This document shows positions 40,719 to 50,646 of a DNA stretch of 64,000 bases, piece by piece. The stretch comes from Pseudomaricurvus hydrocarbonicus. Lineage in GTDB: Bacteria; Pseudomonadota; Gammaproteobacteria; Pseudomonadales; Cellvibrionaceae. The stretch lies in contig NZ_JAAONZ010000003.1 of the NCBI RefSeq assembly GCF_011602365.1, positions 310,001 through 374,000 of the forward strand. Direction: 5' to 3'. The notes beneath the pieces were generated by a model. It had not been told where the DNA came from. It searched no databases and worked only from the letters and a program-made list of their open reading frames with translations. A program made the translations under genes and the position numbers. Positions within the stretch are counted from its first letter, which is position 1, and each line of letters starts with the position of its first letter.

Positions 40719-41549
40719 ATGAACCAAGGTTTGGTTACAGTTTATATTCCTACTAGGGGTGATTCACCTTTGTTGAGAAGAGCTGTTGAGTCGGTAATGG
40801 CTCAAACTTATCAGAATATTGAAATCATCATTGTTGTTGATAGTGACATTTATAATATTGATAAATATTTGGCTGGGATTGGAAAAAGTTCTTATCGATG
40901 CTTTTTTCATGGGCGCATAAAAGGTGCCAATGCTGCTCGAAATTTAGCTGTTGAGTCATCCGCCGGCCAGTATATAACCGGCTTAGATGACGATGACTAT
41001 TTTTTGCCTGATAGGGTAGAAAACTTATTAGAAAATTACAGTCCGGAATTGGCATTTGTTTGTAGTGATGAGATTTTAGAGTTTGATAATAAAGAAAGAA
41101 AGTTTACTAAGTATCGGAAAGAAAAAATTCAACTCGAAGATATGTTGCTAGAAAACTGCGCGACCAATCAAGTCTTTACGGAGACGTATAAGTTTAAAGA
41201 GGTAGGTCTATTTGATCCAAACTTGCCTGCTTGCCAGGATTACGATATGTGGATGAAGCTCATTTTGAAATATAAAGTAGCAATTAGAACCGCTAATCCT
41301 AGTATGGTAGTCGATAAATCATTGATGAGGCCAAGAATTAGCAACCAATCCAAAAAGCTTGATGGATTTAAGGTCTTCTTTGAGCGATATAAGCCATACA
41401 TGAATAGAAGACAAATCAAGAGACAAAGAATGCGGTTGGTATTGGCGGAAAAAGAAAGAATAAACATTCGTGACTTTGTGAAATACACAACGTTGCAAAC
41501 ATTTTTTGGAGATTTTAAAAGGTTGTTTGGTCGTAAGTCATGGATCTAA
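40719..41549 (+). CDS. Family 2 glycosyltransferase (short)
   Basis: The 276 residues carry GT-A motifs: LVTVYIPTRGDSPLLRRAVE, IIIVVDSD, GANAARNLAVESSAGQYITG and the metal site LDDDDYFLPDRVENL, with CQDYDMWMKLILKY in the acceptor half. The C-terminal 60 residues are strongly basic. The start of the next gene overlaps its end by ten bases. Function beyond sugar transfer to a glycan is not assignable. Confidence 0.86.
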   Translation: MNQGLVTVYIPTRGDSPLLRRAVESVMAQTYQNIEIIIVVDSDIYNIDKYLAGIGKSSYRCFFHGRIKGANAARNLAVESSAGQYITGLDDDDYFLPDRVENLLENYSPELAFVCSDEILEFDNKERKFTKYRKEKIQLEDMLLENCATNQVFTETYKFKEVGLFDPNLPACQDYDMWMKLILKYKVAIRTANPSMVVDKSLMRPRISNQSKKLDGFKVFFERYKPYMNRRQIKRQRMRLVLAEKERINIRDFVKYTTLQTFFGDFKRLFGRKSWI

Positions 41550-42760
41550 GGCAGTCTGTGGTTTTTTATATTGATAATCTTGAGCGGTATGGATTCTTTT
41601 CAAGGTTCTTTGATGCAATAACGGGTTGTGGTTACCGTGTGTCAATAATTACTGCGTCATACTCGGTGTACTTTAAATCAAGATTAAAAAAAATAGATGC
41701 TCATGTTGTCAGTGATGTTGATATTTTAAAATTCGAAGTTATAAATCAAGATTGGTCTTCTTTTCATGAAGTCAAAGCTGGCTATCAAGATGAATCGATG
41801 GCTTCAAAATTGTATACGGTCTCGTATTGTTTTGCTGATAGGGTTTTCGCCAATAGATATGTTAAGAAGTGCTTTATATTTAACGGTTCTTCCAGTGTGG
41901 CCAAAGCTATAGCGGATTGTGCAAAAGATAGATCTGTGGAAACTCTATTTTTTGAGCTTGCGAATATTCCGGGAAAAATATTTATTGACCCAGAAGGTGT
42001 AAATGCCAAATCACTACTTTATAAAAACATTGGGATATTGGATGAGGTTGAGGTTGATTACGAAGAATTTGAGCGATGGAAGTCGGGCTACCTAAGTTCT
42101 TGCTTGAGACCAAAACAGGCTGCGCTTGCATCTAAGTTTCGGTTTGAGTATTTAATTGACTGGGTTGGGTTTTGTTTCTTTAGAGTACTTGATCAGAGTA
42201 ATAAATCATATGTTTCTAGAGGTTTGAGCAAAGTAATGCGAAAGTCGATAGTAGCGGAGACTAGAGATGTACGTATTGTAAAGCCCTATTTGCTATTTCC
42301 TTGTCAGGTCAATAATGATACGCAATTAACTTTAAATAGCAGCATAGGGAATATAGAGGGGATTAAAATCGCTAGTGAAATGGCTAAAAGTGCTTCTCTA
42401 GAATTACTTGTGAAACTGCACCCGGCGGAAACTGATGTTGATCATGTGCGTGATATTTGCCATCAAGTAAATTATTGTGATGGAACACTTTTGAGCAAAG
42501 GGGACACTCTTGAATTAGTTTATGAGTCAGATAAGGTGGTAACTATAAACTCTTCTGTTGGCTTGATGGCTGTTATCCTGGGGAAAGATGTTGAGTTTTT
42601 AGGGGAGTCCATTTATTCGCAGTTGACAGGTGATAGGCTATCAAAATTTATCATTCGATATTTGTTGGATGTTGATTATTTTTCTAAAGAAGATCTGAGT
42701 ATAGAAATAACTAAAAGTTTTTTTAGAAGCTCATTTGAATCTATGGCCTCCCCAAAATAA
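41540..42760 (+). CDS. Capsule-polysaccharide-biosynthesis-like protein
   Basis: The 406-residue soluble protein resembles the Caps_synth (KpsS/KpsC, LipB) family in its C-terminal half: YLLFPCQVNNDTQLTLNSSI, ELLVKLHPAETDVDHV, then TINSSVGLMAVILGKDVEFL and the following GESIYSQL. In KpsS/KpsC these regions form the CMP-Kdo transfer site. The N-terminal half (VVFYIDNLERYGFFSRFFDA) looks like the first Rossmann domain of that fold. No Kdo synthesis genes are seen here, so the donor is open. It overlaps the GT2 gene before it and is probably co-transcribed. Confidence 0.65.
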   Translation: MDLRQSVVFYIDNLERYGFFSRFFDAITGCGYRVSIITASYSVYFKSRLKKIDAHVVSDVDILKFEVINQDWSSFHEVKAGYQDESMASKLYTVSYCFADRVFANRYVKKCFIFNGSSSVAKAIADCAKDRSVETLFFELANIPGKIFIDPEGVNAKSLLYKNIGILDEVEVDYEEFERWKSGYLSSCLRPKQAALASKFRFEYLIDWVGFCFFRVLDQSNKSYVSRGLSKVMRKSIVAETRDVRIVKPYLLFPCQVNNDTQLTLNSSIGNIEGIKIASEMAKSASLELLVKLHPAETDVDHVRDICHQVNYCDGTLLSKGDTLELVYESDKVVTINSSVGLMAVILGKDVEFLGESIYSQLTGDRLSKFIIRYLLDVDYFSKEDLSIEITKSFFRSSFESMASPK

Positions 42761-42939
42761 ACAATGATGGATTCATAAGTAGCTGGTTGTGACAGCCGTT
42801 ATTTCGATGTAATACACCCTGATGAGAGCTGCTCGTAACGACAACAAAAGCCAAGCAAGTCATTGGTAAGTTGCGGTAATAGTTGCTTGATCACTATTAA
42901 TAATCCACCCCACAAAATATCACCGACAAGGAATAAGCA

Positions 42940-43827
42940 GTGCGTAAGCTAATGAGAATGCCGAGCATCATGATTAATCGATTTATGTCTGCTTTTTATC
43001 CTCGCAATGTAGTAATTTCGTTTGCAGGACATTCACTAAAACTTGATCTAAAGTGGAGACATGAGCGTAGCTATTTTGAATACATAAAGAGGAATAAAGT
43101 TACTGGCCCACTAGGAATGGACTTATGGGTACTAAGCCGCTTTGTCAAACCTGGTCATATAGTTCTAGATGCGGGAGCAAATATTGGGTTCACATGCCTC
43201 TTGGCCAAAATTTCGGGAGCAAAGGAAATTCATGGTTTTGAGCCAGACCCACGATTAACAGAAAGGCTGAAGGCCAACTGTCGTGGAGAGCAACTCTTTA
43301 TTCATGAGAAAGCTCTTAGCGATGAATCGGGCTCAATGCAATTAAGAGTGTCAACAGCGCACAACCAGGGCTCCACTCTAAGTGGTAAAATTGTTGAAAA
43401 ATTTCCGGAAGTATTCAAAGGCTCTCAATTGGTACCAGTTGAAGTTGTGACAATCGATGAGGTTTTTCAAGATAAGAATTTTGATTTATTTAAAGTTGAT
43501 GTCGAGGGTGCTGAGCTGGCAGCTATTAAAGGGGCTGCTTTAATGCTAAAAAAAGCTCAACCAAGTACGGTATATATTGAAGCTTATGAGGAGTTTTTCG
43601 ATGAAATCCATGAGTTTCTGCAAAAGTTCTACGGATTTTTCTATAGAATTGTCTGCGATCGAAGTGGTAATTGTTGCTTATTTCCGCTCGATACGGATTT
43701 TCGCAAAATGCAAAGAGAGGGTTTTTACACGATGCCACCCTCCTATATCTACTCTGTATCAGAGCAAGAGGAACTAACAAAGAGTTGGACTCAACCGCTG
43801 TCGCCGGTTAGTAAAGTTGACACTTAA
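42940..43827 (+). CDS. FkbM-family methyltransferase
   Basis: The 295-residue protein has a class I SAM-binding motif (HIVLDAGANIGFTCLLAKISG), the acidic end of strand 2 (IHGFEPDPRLTERLKANC) and the FkbM hallmark FDLFKVDVEGAELAAIKGA. Such enzymes usually O-methylate sugars or polyketides. GTG 42940 has AAGGA seven bases before it. The gene is the last on the plus strand of the island and faces the flippase gene 75 bases away; no terminator is evident between them. Confidence 0.88.
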   Translation: MRKLMRMPSIMINRFMSAFYPRNVVISFAGHSLKLDLKWRHERSYFEYIKRNKVTGPLGMDLWVLSRFVKPGHIVLDAGANIGFTCLLAKISGAKEIHGFEPDPRLTERLKANCRGEQLFIHEKALSDESGSMQLRVSTAHNQGSTLSGKIVEKFPEVFKGSQLVPVEVVTIDEVFQDKNFDLFKVDVEGAELAAIKGAALMLKKAQPSTVYIEAYEEFFDEIHEFLQKFYGFFYRIVCDRSGNCCLFPLDTDFRKMQREGFYTMPPSYIYSVSEQEELTKSWTQPLSPVSKVDT

Positions 43828-43901
43828 TTAATTTAGTGAGCTCGGGTTGTGGTTACAATATTACGATGCATATCCTCTCGTAAGTCGTAGACGCTGAGTA
43901 T

Positions 43902-45341
43902 TTAAGTTTCTCTTCTAAGGCTATTAAGTATACTCTTCTCAAATAATAAGAGGTACGCAATATATACTGTCCCACAGACAAAACCTCCAATGAGAACTCG
44001 TAAGAGAGGACTATTTAAATCAACGGCCTTAACTATTAATGAGCCGAGCCAGCCAATCGTCATTACGACAGCGAATATTTTCAAAAAATATCTTGCAATT
44101 GGCCAATAATTAAATTTGGAAATTTTAGCAACCAAGATATGCCAACACGTTCCTAGTGTTAATGACAGCCCCAATAATGTGTAAGCCGCAGTCTGTGGTG
44201 TTGGTGAAATAATTAGCGCAGTTGTTAAAGCTGCCACGATGCAAAGAGCCCATAAAAGATTCCACCAGAACCCTACATTCGCCCAGCCTAGGGCTAGAAT
44301 GAGTGCACCACCAGGGTTGCCCAGAGCCCTCAATATCCCAACTAAGGCAAGTATCGGTAGTAAAGTTGCAGTTGTGTCCCAACCTTCTCCATACACTATC
44401 TGAACAATCTCGTGAGAGAAGAAAAAGAGGAAAGCCAAAATAGGTATCGTGATAATAGACAGGGCTTTTACATTGAATGTGTAGTAGCGGCTGAGAGCGG
44501 CCGTATTATTTTGTATCTTAGAGTAAATGGGAAAGGCTACTTTGTTGATGATTGGGTTGACCTTGCTCACAGGAAAAATTATCAGATTCCAAGCAAGATT
44601 GTAGAAACCGGTAGCATTCATACCTACCAGCTTGCCTATTAACATTTTATCTGCATTGGTTGCGATGTAGTTAATACATCGTTCCCCCACTTGATAAAAC
44701 CCGAAACTATAGAATCCTTTAAGTTCAGAGTGTTGGTAAACAAGTGAAGGTTTGTGGTATCGGTAAAGGCCGATCCATAGAAACAATAAACTAGCCAAAC
44801 CAGCCTGAGTTAGCATGGCATATACTAGGGCGAGAATTCCTAATCCCTGTACAGCAGAGACAACAGCAACCACTAGACCGGCAAAAGAAGAGCTTACATT
44901 TATGATTTCCAAGGTAGAGAAATCCATTTCTTTTTGGCATAAAATGCGGTACTGATTACCTACGGCGACCAATATGAATACGCTGGAAAGTATTGCCATT
45001 AGGTTGGTGATTCTTGGATCATTGTAAAAGTTAGCTACTAAGGGAGAAATCGTAATAACAATTAGGCAAAGTACGACCCCTGATGCAAGGTTCAGCCAGT
45101 ACAGACTTGAAAGCTGTGAATGGCTAAGCTCCTGACGTTGGATTATTGCACTGCTAATACCCATATCTTGAAATGCTTGCGCAAACCCAATGACCACCAT
45201 GATTATCGCCATTAATCCGAAATCTTCCGGGTCCAACAGGCGAGCTATAATGAAGAGTTGGATGAATTGGAGCAAAGTAATGATCAGCGTGGATAAGGTG
45301 GTCCATTTGACACCGCTGACAGCTTGGGCTTTAAAATTCAT
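43902..45341 (-). CDS. Polysaccharide flippase (MOP/Wzx-WzxC-like)
   Basis: The 479-residue membrane protein has about 12-14 helices and begins VSGVKWTTLSTLIITLLQFI, with ARLLDPEDFGLMAIIMVVIG and FQDMGISSAIIQRQ, a typical start of WzxC-like lipid-linked sugar exporters. It would move undecaprenyl-linked oligosaccharide to the periplasm. No Wzy polymerase or chain-length regulator was recognised in the window. It overlaps the upstream methyltransferase gene by 11 bases. Confidence 0.9.
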   Translation of the reverse strand: MNFKAQAVSGVKWTTLSTLIITLLQFIQLFIIARLLDPEDFGLMAIIMVVIGFAQAFQDMGISSAIIQRQELSHSQLSSLYWLNLASGVVLCLIVITISPLVANFYNDPRITNLMAILSSVFILVAVGNQYRILCQKEMDFSTLEIINVSSSFAGLVVAVVSAVQGLGILALVYAMLTQAGLASLLFLWIGLYRYHKPSLVYQHSELKGFYSFGFYQVGERCINYIATNADKMLIGKLVGMNATGFYNLAWNLIIFPVSKVNPIINKVAFPIYSKIQNNTAALSRYYTFNVKALSIITIPILAFLFFFSHEIVQIVYGEGWDTTATLLPILALVGILRALGNPGGALILALGWANVGFWWNLLWALCIVAALTTALIISPTPQTAAYTLLGLSLTLGTCWHILVAKISKFNYWPIARYFLKIFAVVMTIGWLGSLIVKAVDLNSPLLRVLIGGFVCGTVYIAYLLLFEKSILNSLRRET

Positions 45342-46035
45342 CTCGAGTCTTCCTGGCTGTCACATAGTAACCGCAGGTCTCTAGTTCCCACTGGCGATCA
45401 AGTTTGTCCAACAAAGGTGCAGCCTTTTGTCCCAAAAACCAACACAATGACAGTGCTAACTTTAAAATGAACCGAAGAGGTTTCGGTCCCAGAATAAACC
45501 TTTTACTGAAGTAATTGATTTTCAAGATCCACATGCTAAAAAAACCAGATTGGGGTTCTACTGCCACATCTATGAAGCCAGCTTTCTCTATTAGATACTT
45601 TAATCCGTAGGGGGTGTAGCGATAATAGTCATATGGTGCTTCGTGTACCCACCACTGCCAAGGTACTTGAACAACAATATTTCCACCTGGCTTTAGGATG
45701 CGATAAGCTTCATCGAGCATATTTTGAGGTTCGCAAAGGTGTTCCAAGACAGAAAGGGATACAACTGTGTCGGCCACACTTGACTCTATTGGAAGTGGTT
45801 TGTTCAAATCTGCTGCGATATCGGCCGTAGTATTATGAGTGCTCCCAGACCAATCTACGCCTATATACTTCTCCGCATGTGTCATAAAGTAATTTCTATA
45901 AGGCGCTTCGCCACACCCAAAATCATAGAGTACCCCTTTATATAGCTTTGAGTGTTTCTGCAAAAAGTGATCGCTTATATCATATGCCAACCAGTTATGA
46001 GGCCTTCGGTTAGAATGGGTTTCGCTTATTTTCAT
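45331..46035 (-). CDS. Class I SAM-dependent methyltransferase
   Basis: The 234 residues have the pattern of Methyltransf_11 enzymes: VLYDFGCGEAPYRNYF (motif I), YIGVDWSG, VADTVVSLSVLEHLCEPQNM and LKPGGNIVVQVPWQWW. The C-terminal part is hydrophobic and may contact the membrane. It is translationally coupled to the flippase gene, suggesting a substrate that is lipid-linked or passes to the flippase; this is inference. Confidence 0.85.
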   Translation of the reverse strand: MKISETHSNRRPHNWLAYDISDHFLQKHSKLYKGVLYDFGCGEAPYRNYFMTHAEKYIGVDWSGSTHNTTADIAADLNKPLPIESSVADTVVSLSVLEHLCEPQNMLDEAYRILKPGGNIVVQVPWQWWVHEAPYDYYRYTPYGLKYLIEKAGFIDVAVEPQSGFFSMWILKINYFSKRFILGPKPLRFILKLALSLCWFLGQKAAPLLDKLDRQWELETCGYYVTARKTRDEF

Positions 46036-46117
46036 TGGATAATCACTTTTTTAGTCATTAGAGGCCCCACTAGGTTGTCTATTATAACGGGGGCATTAAA
46101 AACGTTTCTTTTACTAG

Positions 46118-46397
46118 GGCCTGTTCACACTAATTAGCTTGTCAGCAATCAGTGAGAAGTTAATAAAAATCGGAATACAACATCCAGTTTCTCAAAGCGG
46201 CTGAAGATTCTCCGGAATCCCTTTAGCCGTCTAAATAAGCGCTCTACTTCATTGCGCTTTTTGTAGATCTCCTTGTCATACTCCCACGGTGTCAGTCGAT
46301 TAACCTTTGGTGGCACGACTGGAAACATGCCCAGATCAAGAGCCAACTGCCTTGTCTCATCTCCCTGTTGCTTAAGATATCCATAATAGGTGTCCAC
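46118..46397 (-). mobile_element. IS5-family remnant (transposase C-terminus with one terminal end)
   Basis: On the minus strand, the last 82 codons of an IS5/IS427-type transposase are seen: PVVPPKVNR, YDKEIYKKRNEVERLFRRLK and GFRRIFSRFEKLD, including the conserved Glu of the DDE triad. The transposase N-terminus is missing, so the copy is dead. The end beyond the stop reads GGGCCTGTTCACAC next to CTAG, consistent with an IS5-type terminal repeat at a CTAG-like target. The truncated side meets the GTGTCCAC inverted repeat at 46394. Confidence 0.8.
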
Positions 46398-46424
46398 TTA
46401 AAAATAGGTGGACACTATGATTGT
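46394..46424. repeat. Inverted repeat GTGTCCAC...GTGGACAC at the IS truncation point
   Basis: TAGGTGTCCACTT and AGGTGGACACTA face each other across a few bases, giving an eight-base perfect core. It could be two abutting ends of another insertion sequence or a scar of its loss, since it lies exactly where the IS5 transposase is cut. Confidence 0.5.
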
Positions 46425-46634
46425 GGGTTTAACACAGAATTTAAAGATGAGTTCGCCTGACGGTTACGGCTGGCGTCAGAAAGGCTGTCAGTATCAGTTG
46501 TAAAACTGCATGTATAATGCATGAGGCGGTTGTCCAGATGAAGAAGAACGTGAAGTTCAGTAGGCTTATGCTGATAAATTGTGTTTTAGATATTCATGAA
46601 AGATAATGAATGGTGTAGAAGTTTTAAAGTTAAA

Positions 46635-47774
46635 TTAGTTCAAACGGATCATAAATTCTTTAAAGTCCTGTAGTGCTCGCTGATGTTGATGTGCCAATAT
46701 GCCTGGTAGTATTTTTTTTATTTTATGTTCTTCTGCCAAAAATGAAGAAAACTTATTTTGGGCTTCCTTCAGTGGTTCGTTGTAATCAATTGAATAATTA
46801 TCTAGCGTCATATATTTATAGCATTCCTTCCCTTTTTGCTCATAAGAGATATTAAATGCAGGAACTCCATGCAAAAGTGAGATAAGACACATGTGAAGCC
46901 TTGTTCCTAAAATACATCTATAAGTTGAGACCCGCTCTTTGAGTTCTTCAAGACTATGTGCTTCTGTATTAATAGTAATGAGTGAACCTTTTCCAGTTTT
47001 CTTTATAACAATGCCTGCAATTTTGCAAGCTAGCCTTGAGTCATCAATATAATTTGGTATGCCTTGGCAAGTTGATATGAACTCAATTGAATAACCCTTG
47101 TTAAGAGCTATTTCAGATAAATGGCAAATAATGTTGATATAGGTTTCTTCATCACGTTGGTCGTGATGCCATTGTCTTACTGAAATACCTATGACTTTCT
47201 TTGAGCTTTTAGAGTTGGTTGGAGAGGGTGGTGTGAGGAATATGGCATCTATAGATGGCAGTATTTTTTCTGCTGGGTACCCAGCATTTATTGCATTGTC
47301 TTTTGACCACTTGTCACGAACCATTATAAGGTTAATGTTTTTTGACAGTTTGGCTAGGCCTTCTTGATCTTGCGAATTCAACGGGCCAACAGACTGGGCA
47401 TAAATTGCTGTTTTTTTTCCTAGCCTACTAGCCCAGCGATAAATTGCACTGCGCCAAGTGAATCCATAGTAAGAGTTAATGTATCCTCCGGGTGCTCCAA
47501 TTAATATGTCTGCTTTTCGGTAGGCAGAAGATGATAGTAAGCACACTAATGCGGCTATATCTGCTAGCAATGGGAGTCGAAATATGCTTTTTTTATAGCC
47601 GAGTACCTCGCCGCAAATATTGCTGCGGTGTTGGAACTCTCTCAATTGGTCTGGGTGTGGCGTGGCAATTAGCACAGAGTGTCCTTGAGCTAATAACATA
47701 TCCTCTAGTGCGGTTATTAGTGCGATATCACCATTATTACGAACGGCTGTTGAGTTTATAATTACGTTTGCCAT
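46635..47774 (-). CDS. Polysaccharide pyruvyl transferase family protein
   Basis: The 379-residue protein matches the PS_pyruv_trans pattern: INSTAVRNNGDIALITALEDM, IGAPGGYINSYYGFTWRSAI, YAQSVGPLNSQ, the VISVRQW-like IGISVRQWHHDQ, and the C-terminal RCILGTRLHMCLISLLHGVP, where the Arg/His pair is typical. Members add pyruvate ketals to sugars (CsaB, WcaK). It is one base from the small methyltransferase gene before it, so the two likely form an operon with the upstream GT4. Exact activity is inferred. Confidence 0.82.
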   Translation of the reverse strand: MANVIINSTAVRNNGDIALITALEDMLLAQGHSVLIATPHPDQLREFQHRSNICGEVLGYKKSIFRLPLLADIAALVCLLSSSAYRKADILIGAPGGYINSYYGFTWRSAIYRWASRLGKKTAIYAQSVGPLNSQDQEGLAKLSKNINLIMVRDKWSKDNAINAGYPAEKILPSIDAIFLTPPSPTNSKSSKKVIGISVRQWHHDQRDEETYINIICHLSEIALNKGYSIEFISTCQGIPNYIDDSRLACKIAGIVIKKTGKGSLITINTEAHSLEELKERVSTYRCILGTRLHMCLISLLHGVPAFNISYEQKGKECYKYMTLDNYSIDYNEPLKEAQNKFSSFLAEEHKIKKILPGILAHQHQRALQDFKEFMIRLN

Positions 47775-47775
47775 A

Positions 47776-48315
47776 TTAATTTAGTTTTTCGAATACAAAA
47801 AGTGAATTGCTTGAGGGTAATAATTCATAATGTTTTTCTACTAGGCCATATTTGCAAAAAAGTGATTGTATTTCTTGTTCGGTAAGGTCGTTTTTCCAGC
47901 CTCTTTTTATTCTTTCTTCCTTTATAGGAAAATAATCTGTCGAACAGTAGGATATAATGAATTTGTTAGTTAACGTTGATGCGGTCGTTATAAACTTTTC
48001 AATATCGTTTATGTATTCAAGGCAACCGCTAATAAACCATACGTCTGCCTGCATCTCTGGTAGATTTTCTTTATTAATGTCGCAGACTATCATTTCATCT
48101 CCACGTTTCATGTAGTCAATCCCAATATATGTCGTGCTTTCTGGGATATACTCTCTGAGCCACATGGGGCCACACCCAACATCAATTACAACCTGATCGT
48201 TGTTTCCGATAAACGATGCCATTCGTTTGATTCGAAGACGCCAAGCCGGATCGAATCGTTCGATTTTTGACCAGGCTGGAGCCTTGCAGAGAAGGGTACG
48301 CATTCTATTGAGCAT
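47776..48315 (-). CDS. Small SAM-dependent methyltransferase-like protein
   Basis: The 179 residues contain QVVIDVGCGPMWLREYIPES (SAM motif I), TYIGIDYMKRGDEMIVCDIN, and ADVWFISGCLEYINDIEKFI, where the usual acidic/hydrophobic motif follows. It is shorter than most relatives and lacks a clear C-terminal substrate cap. Its start overlaps the GT4 gene by 11 bases. Function beyond methyl transfer is not clear. Confidence 0.75.
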   Translation of the reverse strand: MLNRMRTLLCKAPAWSKIERFDPAWRLRIKRMASFIGNNDQVVIDVGCGPMWLREYIPESTTYIGIDYMKRGDEMIVCDINKENLPEMQADVWFISGCLEYINDIEKFITTASTLTNKFIISYCSTDYFPIKEERIKRGWKNDLTEQEIQSLFCKYGLVEKHYELLPSSNSLFVFEKLN

Positions 48316-49468
48316 AATTTTGGCCGGTAGATATTATGTAATTCGCTTCAAGAAGCGTTGAGTTGAGTTGGATGTTAAAGTATTGAGTTGCGCGGTGTCT
48401 GGCATTCTTCGACATTGAATACAAATTTTCTGGGTTATTTAGTATGAGTGTCAGGACTTCAACAAACTCCACATGACCCTTTTCTGGGATCAGGTAGCCA
48501 GTGAAGTTATTACTAATTGCTTCCTGATTTCCACTATGTCGAGTGGCGATGCAAGGAATACCGCAGCTCATAGCCTCAAGAATGGCTATAGGCAAGCCTT
48601 CCGCATCGCCATTTTCTGCTGTGACGCTGGGTAAACAAAAAACCTGTGCCTGATGCAATTGTGCAAGCACCTCATCTGAGCTTTGTGTACCCAAAAATTC
48701 AACATCAACAGCCAGCTCTTTGGCCAGTTGCTTGGCATCTTCTAACAGTGGACCTGTACCGATCATCACCAGCTCTATGTCCGGTATTCGTATTCGCACT
48801 TCTGCGTAGGCTCGGATCATAGCTAACGGCGCTTTCTTTTCGACCATGCGCCCAACGAACAGAATACGCTTACGGCGCTGTCCAATGGGTAAACTGCCAG
48901 GTTCGAACCGCGCTGTATCTACACCGATGTAAGATACATTGATTTTTTCTTCAGGAATACCGTATTCAATAGCCTTTTGCTTAATTGCTTTGGATACAGC
49001 AATAAAATAGACGGAAGGGTCTTTAGCCATGCTTAATAATCGACGAGGATAAACTTTTCCTCGCAACCCACCGTGTCCGGCTTCCCACCACTTTCTATGG
49101 ATGTTGATATCTTGACCATGCAAAGTGACTAACATAGGAAGCTTGGCAGCTTTTACACTCGGCCAAATACGGGTGGCATCGGTGCCAAAGTGGGCGTGTA
49201 CTAAGCTGACTTGTAATTGTTGTAACTTTTGAACTAGGTCTGTCTCGGGCCGCTGTAACCAGAAGTGGAATAAGCGATGAAGCGTGCTGCCTAGTTCTGG
49301 CACAATTTCGCGTTTGATGTTGGGGGTTTTTAAACCTCCATTGAGCTCTGTGCGCCCAATCAAAATTGGTTCCCATGAGCTCAGGGTGTTTGCCTGATCT
49401 CGAATAAAGGTCTCCGAGATCTGAAGCAGTGTAGAGCGGAATATTGCTACTTTTTGTTTCATAATCAA
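48305..49468 (-). CDS. Family 4 glycosyltransferase (colanic-acid-type)
   Basis: The 387-residue GT-B protein opens KVAIFRSTLLQISETFIRDQ, typical of WcaL/AmsK-like enzymes, with VSLVHAHFGTDATRIWP and LVTLHGQDINIHRK. The donor half has RILFVGRMVEKKAPLAMIRA, MIGTGPLLEDAKQLAKEL and ENGDAEGLPIAILEAMSCG. It heads a minus-strand unit with the small methyltransferase and the pyruvyltransferase-like gene. A second start at 49462 is possible. Confidence 0.88.
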   Translation of the reverse strand: MIMKQKVAIFRSTLLQISETFIRDQANTLSSWEPILIGRTELNGGLKTPNIKREIVPELGSTLHRLFHFWLQRPETDLVQKLQQLQVSLVHAHFGTDATRIWPSVKAAKLPMLVTLHGQDINIHRKWWEAGHGGLRGKVYPRRLLSMAKDPSVYFIAVSKAIKQKAIEYGIPEEKINVSYIGVDTARFEPGSLPIGQRRKRILFVGRMVEKKAPLAMIRAYAEVRIRIPDIELVMIGTGPLLEDAKQLAKELAVDVEFLGTQSSDEVLAQLHQAQVFCLPSVTAENGDAEGLPIAILEAMSCGIPCIATRHSGNQEAISNNFTGYLIPEKGHVEFVEVLTLILNNPENLYSMSKNARHRATQYFNIQLNSTLLEANYIISTGQNYAQ

Positions 49469-49688
49469 AAACTTTTAACTTTTTTGGAACGGTAAGATGG
49501 CTGATGTCCGTGAATATTGACTCGGTAAAAGGCTAATACTCGTTGGGGCAGGTGTTTACTGCCTAGAGTATATGTTGTTCATGCATATCCAGTAATGTGT
49601 TTCGTGTCAAATGCTCGAAGTAGGAGTCGTATATGCTATATAGCGTACGAATTAACAGGTGACACTAATACCGGGTAAGACCAATGAC

Positions 49689-50453
49689 TTATGCGTAGCA
49701 TACAGGAATAACGTCGATGTGCTTCTCGCCTGTTATTGCCGGTAATAAAGGATTTTCTTTTGTAGGTCTTTGACTTCTGTCTTCAAAAATAAACAATTGA
49801 TATTTCTCAGGGAGAGAGCCTGATTCGAATATCTCAGTTTTTTTAAAGTGCTGGTTGTATCTATCAAAATAATCTAAACCAGGCGCCCTGACATGATATG
49901 ACTCTTGGGGGTTGGGTTCTGGGTATTCAATTGTTTTTTCTACCACAATTGGAACTGGAAGAAATGCTATGCCGTTTGGTTTTAGTACTCTATTTATTTC
50001 TGAGATTGCTTTATCATCATCAGGGATATGTTCTAACACGTGCGAAGCAAAGATAAAGTCATAACTATTGTCATCGAATGGTAAGTTCTGAATGTCAACT
50101 TTATGATCAACACCTTTCATGAATATGTCTGCACTTTCATATTTGCCGAATTTAGCTGTAAAGTATTCTTGGAAAAATGGTTCTGGAGCGAAATGTAGGA
50201 TTTTCATGGTGCTAGTATCCAAGCCGTTTAGAACTTGATTTAGTATTATGAATTGCATTCGGTGTCTTTCTAGTGCGTTGCAATTTGGGCATTTTGCATG
50301 TTTTCTGACCCCGGTTGTAGGGTTGATGTCCATAAAGGGACCGTTATAGTTGCAAATAGGGCATTCAAACTGCTTTTTTTGGCTGTTTTGAATTTTATAT
50401 ATTCTGGCAGTAATGTTGCGTTTCAGCTTGTCAATATGATGTTTTATTCTCAT
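49689..50453 (-). CDS. Zinc-ribbon plus SAM-dependent methyltransferase
   Basis: From ATG 50453 (MRIKHHIDKLKRNITARIYK) the protein has 254 residues; an upstream ATG at 50495 adds 14. The N-terminal region has CPICNYNG and KHAKCPNCNALERHR, a four-cysteine ribbon. The methyltransferase part follows: MKILHFAPEPFFQEYF, YESADIF, LPFDDNSYDFIFASHVLEHI and LKPNGIAFLPVPI. This combination is found in polysaccharide loci. It stands alone, with 220 bases to the GT4 gene and about 190 to the dehydrogenase; nothing else is visible in those gaps. Confidence 0.82.
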   Translation of the reverse strand: MRIKHHIDKLKRNITARIYKIQNSQKKQFECPICNYNGPFMDINPTTGVRKHAKCPNCNALERHRMQFIILNQVLNGLDTSTMKILHFAPEPFFQEYFTAKFGKYESADIFMKGVDHKVDIQNLPFDDNSYDFIFASHVLEHIPDDDKAISEINRVLKPNGIAFLPVPIVVEKTIEYPEPNPQESYHVRAPGLDYFDRYNQHFKKTEIFESGSLPEKYQLFIFEDRSQRPTKENPLLPAITGEKHIDVIPVCYA

Positions 50454-50646
50454 GGTGTTCCTATGTGTAGTCTTGCACTGATAAAGCGGAAACATTTTCT
50501 TTTATAAGAATATCCGCTCATTTTCCAAAGCTTTTAAAGCCTGGGCCATTATCTTAATTGCAGCTGCTCTTATTAATCGGCCTCAAGGTTTGTTAGTGTC
50601 GCCGCTGTGACCGAGTGCAGCTCTTGGGATATTACGCTGTTCGATT

